The notes under the pieces are model-generated. The model was not told the DNA's origin. It saw nothing but the letters and a program-made list of their open reading frames with translations, and did no database searches. The position numbers and the translations under genes are program-made. Shown piece by piece: positions 5,242-8,510 of a DNA stretch of 8,510 nt (position 1 is the stretch's first letter; each line of letters begins with the position of its first letter). Source of the DNA: an uncultured Ruminococcus sp. (lineage in GTDB: Bacteria; Bacillota; Clostridia; Oscillospirales; Acutalibacteraceae); NCBI GenBank assembly GCA_902767175.1, contig CACXGH010000223.1, forward strand, positions 1 to 8,510, given 5' to 3'.

Positions 5242-6183
5242 ATGTTCAGCCTTTTTGACTTGCATTGTGACACACTGTATCGTGCTTATACAGAGAACAG
5301 TACACTGTCCGATGACAGTTTTCATATCTCTGTGAACAAGACAAAGGAAATATCACCTTATATACAGTGCCTTGCTGTATGGATACCCGATGAATACAGA
5401 GGAGCAGCCGCACAGGAGCTTTTCAAAGGGTGTCTTTCAAAGCTTTCCGAGCAGCTTGAACAGCTTGATATAGTAAGATGCATTACTGCCGGGGATATAA
5501 AAAATACCGCAGAACATGGCAGGAAAGGAATTATTCTTACCGTTGAGAGCGGAGCTGTCCTTGCAGGAAAACTTGAAAATATAGCCGCTTTGAAAAAGGC
5601 AGGTGTCAGAATGATGACACTTACATGGAACGGTAAAAATGAGCTTGGTGACGGAGTGGGAGTTGAAATGGCTGGAGGGCTTTCGCCTTTCGGCAGGGAA
5701 GCCCTGAGAGAAATGGAGAAAAACGATATAATAGCGGACGTCTCCCATGCAAGCAAAAGGCTTTTCTATGACGTTGCAGAGCTTGCAAAAAGACCATTTG
5801 CCGCCTCTCATTCAAATTCAAAATCGGTGTGCCCCCACAGAAGAAACCTGACTGATGAGCAATTTTGTATAATCAGGGACAAGGGCGGAATAGTAGGTTT
5901 GAATTTTTGCAGAGATTTTCTTAATAAACAGGGGACAAATGCGAAAATGTGTGATATAATAAAGAACGCAGAGCATTTTCTGGCTCTTGGCGGCGAAAAG
6001 ACGATAGCTATAGGTGCCGATTTTGACGGCGCAGACATACCCTCGGATATGTCCGGCATAGAGTCTGTGTCCGCTCTGTATGAAATGTTCTTGCACCACA
6101 ATTTCAATGAAACGCTCGTAAAGGATATTTTCTTCAATAATGCGGCAGATTTTTTCAGCCGATACGAGCAGTGTCATAATTAA
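5242..6183 (+). CDS. Membrane dipeptidase-family metallopeptidase (M19)
   Basis: The 313-residue product belongs to the renal/membrane dipeptidase family, TIM-barrel enzymes with a dinuclear zinc site that hydrolyse dipeptides, in some members with D-residues. The ligands are recognisable: HxD in DLHCDTL (His8, Asp10), the bridging Glu102 in TVESG, His169 in DVSHAS, His190 in ASHSNS followed by the RNLTD segment, and Asp260 in GADFDG. TLTWNGKNELGDG (126-138) is another family landmark. No signal peptide or membrane segment is visible, so it is probably cytoplasmic as in most bacterial members. Three ATG codons lie in tandem at 5236, 5239 and 5242. The third is chosen because GGAGG (5230-5234) is 7 nt upstream of it; the first two are too close. 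It follows the rnhB fusion by 2 nt. The substrate is unknown. Confidence 0.93.
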   Translation: MFSLFDLHCDTLYRAYTENSTLSDDSFHISVNKTKEISPYIQCLAVWIPDEYRGAAAQELFKGCLSKLSEQLEQLDIVRCITAGDIKNTAEHGRKGIILTVESGAVLAGKLENIAALKKAGVRMMTLTWNGKNELGDGVGVEMAGGLSPFGREALREMEKNDIIADVSHASKRLFYDVAELAKRPFAASHSNSKSVCPHRRNLTDEQFCIIRDKGGIVGLNFCRDFLNKQGTNAKMCDIIKNAEHFLALGGEKTIAIGADFDGADIPSDMSGIESVSALYEMFLHHNFNETLVKDIFFNNAADFFSRYEQCHN

Positions 6184-6200
6184 AGAAAGAAGGAAAAGCT

Positions 6201-7706
6201 ATGAAGTACAACAGCACGAGAAACAAGAATACGGTAGTTACCGCATCGCAGGCTATCGCTCAGGGCATTTCAGAGGAGGGAGGTCTTTTTGTACCTCAGT
6301 CTCTTCCGAAGTATACCCTTGACGATATCAAGGCTCTTGCAGAAAAAGACTACAGGGGCAGAGCAAAGAAGATATTTGCGGATTTCCTCAGTGATTTTAC
6401 CGAGCAGGAGATCTCTGAGAGCGTAGATGCTGCATATACAAAGGAGAAGTTCGGCTCTGACGATCCTGCACCTATCTCTTATATCGAAAGCGGCAAAACA
6501 AAGATGTCAATTCTTGAACTGTGGCATGGTCCTACCTGTGCATTCAAGGATATGGCTCTGCAGATACTTCCTCATCTTCTCACAAAGTCTGTTAAAAAGA
6601 CCTGCAGTGATAAGGAAGCTGTTATACTTGTTGCAACAAGCGGCGACACAGGAAAGGCAGCTCTTGAGGGCTTTAAAGATGTTGACGGTACAAGAATAAT
6701 GGTATTCTATCCCGTAAACGGTGTAAGTCCTATGCAGAAGCGTCAGATGGCTACTCAGAAGGGCGGTAATGTCAGCGTTGTCGCTATCGAGGGTAACTTT
6801 GATGATGCACAGACAGGCGTCAAGAAGATTTTTACGAACAGTGAGATAAAGACAAAGCTTGCAGAGAACAATAAGCTCTTCTCAAGTGCGAACTCAATAA
6901 ATTGGGGCAGACTACTCCCTCAGGTAGTATATTATTTCTCCGCATACTGTGATATGCTCAATGAGGGTAAGCTCAATCCCGGTGATAAGATAAACGTAGT
7001 AGTTCCCACAGGCAACTTCGGCAATATCCTTGCTTCATTCTATGCAATGAATATGGGACTGCCGATAAACAAGTTTATCTGTGCTTCAAACTCCAATAAC
7101 GTTCTCACAGACTTCATAAAGACAGGTACTTATGATAAGAAGAGAACATTCTATACCACTATTTCTCCGTCTATGGATATTCTTGTATCCAGCAATCTTG
7201 AAAGACTTCTCTATCACCTCACAGACGGCAATGCAGAGAAGGTAGCTGATTGGATGAACAAGCTTTCTTCTGAGGGCAGCTATACTGTTGATGCTGATGT
7301 AAAGACAAAGCTTGATGCTCTTTTCTATGGCGGCTTCTGCGATGACGAGAATACCCAGAAGACTATCAGGGAGCTTTATAAGGAGGAAAACTACCTCTGC
7401 GATACCCATACGGCTGTTGCGGTAAATGTATATGAGCAGTATGTTGCAGAGACAAACGATACAACCCCTGCTGTTATAGCTTCTACAGCAAGTCCCTATA
7501 AGTTCGCTAAGAGCGTACTTGAGGCTGTCAGCAGCGAGGAGCTTCCTGCCGATGAGTTCGCTATGGTAGAAGAACTTTCCGCTAAGACAAAGACTCCCGT
7601 TCCTGCTCCTTTAGCAGCTCTTAAAGATGCTCAGGTACGCTTCACACTTGAGTGCAGCGTAGATGCAATGCCTGAGATAGTTCTTAAAAGTCTGAATATA
7701 GGCTGA
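6201..7706 (+). CDS. thrC: Threonine synthase
   Basis: This PLP-dependent enzyme converts O-phospho-L-homoserine to L-threonine, the last step of threonine synthesis, in the cytoplasm. The 501-residue protein carries the N-terminal YNSTR motif (3-7) and the GGLFVP segment (27-32) of the long-form threonine synthase family. The PLP-binding lysine is Lys116 in HGPTCAFKDMA. The substrate loop ATSGDTGKAA (145-154) and the cofactor loop VPTGNFGN (268-275) follow. The length agrees with the family. The start at 6201 has AAGGA (6190-6194) with good spacing. The gap after the dipeptidase is only 17 nt, leaving no room for a T-box or attenuator, so amino-acid control would have to act at an upstream promoter. 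No hom or thrB gene is nearby. Lysine is mostly encoded by AAG, as in rplS, unlike several neighbours, which hints at high expression. Confidence 0.97.
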   Translation: MKYNSTRNKNTVVTASQAIAQGISEEGGLFVPQSLPKYTLDDIKALAEKDYRGRAKKIFADFLSDFTEQEISESVDAAYTKEKFGSDDPAPISYIESGKTKMSILELWHGPTCAFKDMALQILPHLLTKSVKKTCSDKEAVILVATSGDTGKAALEGFKDVDGTRIMVFYPVNGVSPMQKRQMATQKGGNVSVVAIEGNFDDAQTGVKKIFTNSEIKTKLAENNKLFSSANSINWGRLLPQVVYYFSAYCDMLNEGKLNPGDKINVVVPTGNFGNILASFYAMNMGLPINKFICASNSNNVLTDFIKTGTYDKKRTFYTTISPSMDILVSSNLERLLYHLTDGNAEKVADWMNKLSSEGSYTVDADVKTKLDALFYGGFCDDENTQKTIRELYKEENYLCDTHTAVAVNVYEQYVAETNDTTPAVIASTASPYKFAKSVLEAVSSEELPADEFAMVEELSAKTKTPVPAPLAALKDAQVRFTLECSVDAMPEIVLKSLNIG

Positions 7707-7716
7707 GGTACAGATA

Positions 7717-8406
7717 ATGGCTGTATATGCGATAGCAGACCTTCATCTCTCCTTTGGTACTGATAAGCCTATGGACGTGTTCGGCGGCTGGTCGAATTAT
7801 ACCGAAAGGATAGAGAGGAATTGGCAGCACCTTGTGACAGACGAGGATACTGTCGTTATAGCAGGCGATGTGTCTTGGGCGATGAAGCTCAGTGAAACCG
7901 AAAAGGATTTTGCCTTTATCGACAGACTGAACGGAAAAAAAATAATTCTCAAGGGAAATCACGATTATTGGTGGACTACTAAATCCAAAATGGATAAATA
8001 TATTGCCGAAAAGGGTTTCAGTACCCTTTCGGTACTTCACAATAATTACTATGTCTGTGACGGCACCGCAATATGCGGCTCAAGAGGCTGGTTCTACGAT
8101 GCCGAAACAGATGCCGATATGCTGATACTCAAAAGAGAGGTGGGAAGACTGAGAATGTCTTTAGCACCTGCTGTTGAGGCAGGCTATGAGCCTGTTGTGT
8201 TTCTGCATTATCCTCCGATTTATAATAATATGGAATGTGAGGAAATAATCGCAGTACTGAGAGAGTATAATATTAAAAAATGCTTTTACGGTCATATCCA
8301 TGGCGGCAATGCGGCAAAAAGAGCTTTTACAGGTGAAAAGTACGGCATAAGCTTCAGGCTTATTGCCTGTGACTATCTCGGTTTTACTCCGCTGTCAATA
8401 AAATAA
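7717..8406 (+). CDS. Calcineurin-type metallophosphoesterase of unknown substrate
   Basis: The 229-residue protein has the full two-metal phosphoesterase motif set: DLH (Asp8, His10), GDVSWA (Asp51), GNHDYWW (Asn81, His82), HYPP (His164) and GHIHG (His193, His195). The whole chain is the catalytic domain, with no signal peptide or membrane segment, so it is probably cytosolic. SFGTDKPMDVFGGW after the first motif, and the WW following GNHDY, resemble a conserved bacterial group of predicted phosphohydrolases (COG1768, CT488-like). That assignment is from memory. The start at 7717 has GAGG (7705-7708) 8 nt upstream, overlapping the thrC stop codon, so it is the last gene of the co-directional run. 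The substrate is unknown; nothing in the neighbourhood points to nucleotide, cyclic dinucleotide or lipid chemistry specifically. Confidence 0.92.
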   Translation: MAVYAIADLHLSFGTDKPMDVFGGWSNYTERIERNWQHLVTDEDTVVIAGDVSWAMKLSETEKDFAFIDRLNGKKIILKGNHDYWWTTKSKMDKYIAEKGFSTLSVLHNNYYVCDGTAICGSRGWFYDAETDADMLILKREVGRLRMSLAPAVEAGYEPVVFLHYPPIYNNMECEEIIAVLREYNIKKCFYGHIHGGNAAKRAFTGEKYGISFRLIACDYLGFTPLSIK

Positions 8407-8433
8407 CGCAATTATAACAAACATCGATGTCCC

Positions 8434-8502
8434 CCGAGTCTCGCCTGCCGGCTCGGTCGGTGCTTCTGCCTTCGGCAGAGGTGTCCGCCGGACACCCGCA
8501 CC
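8434..8502. repeat. GC-rich multi-hairpin element after the last gene
   Basis: CCGAG/CTCGG (8434-8438, 8452-8456) forms a first stem. Next, GGTGC (8459-8463) and GCACC (8498-8502) can close a helix around two adjacent hairpins. These are TCTGCC-TTC-GGCAGA (8465-8479) and GGTGTCC-GCC-GGACACC (8480-8496). The predicted fold is a compact three-way junction. The sequence is much richer in G and C than the coding DNA before it and begins about 28 nt after the last stop codon. There is no T-run after it in the visible sequence, so it is not a standard intrinsic terminator. It may be a repeat-family member, a structured RNA or a transcript-end structure. It stops 8 nt short of the window edge. Confidence 0.5.
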
Positions 8503-8510
8503 CTCTATAG

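Noticed and set aside
6184..6200. Possible T-box or attenuator controlling thrC
   Set aside because: Only 17 nt separate the dipeptidase stop codon from the thrC start, which is too little for such an element.

Overview
The window looks like a chromosomal housekeeping segment from a low-to-moderate-GC Firmicute of class Clostridia, most likely a Ruminococcus-like member of the Oscillospiraceae. This rests on strong AGGAGG-type ribosome binding sites, TTGACA/TATAAT-type promoters, and the gene order rplS - signal peptidase - rbgA - rnhB/yraN, which is typical of Clostridia. The genus is an inference; there is no rRNA here to confirm it.

Layout. The left edge (1-80) is a dense set of short GC-rich inverted repeats. 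Next comes a leftward gene for a small three-helix membrane protein (86-523) with its own strong promoter. Across a divergent intergenic region, a rightward extended -10 promoter drives rplS (ribosomal protein L19, 800-1150). The rplS leader of about 120 nt looks structured, and the gene ends at a clear intrinsic terminator. From 1312 to 8406 seven genes run in the same direction with mostly small gaps. They are an inactive-looking signal peptidase paralogue, two apparently active type I signal peptidases in tandem, rbgA (50S assembly GTPase), an rnhB-yraN fusion, a membrane-dipeptidase-family peptidase, thrC (threonine synthase), and a metallophosphoesterase. The right edge (8434-8502) is another GC-rich element that can fold as a three-way junction.

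How the genes fit together. rplS and rbgA both serve the large ribosomal subunit. The signal peptidases process exported proteins. RNase HII removes ribonucleotides from DNA and is fused to a YraN nuclease-fold domain. The dipeptidase and threonine synthase are metabolic, and the phosphoesterase has no assigned substrate. The most unusual points are the three-member signal peptidase cluster, whose first member has lost the catalytic Ser, the Lys and the SxDSR box while keeping the rest of the fold, and the RNase HII-YraN fusion. I see no transposase, phage, CRISPR or defence gene. The window is mainly core genome, with repeat-like elements at both edges.
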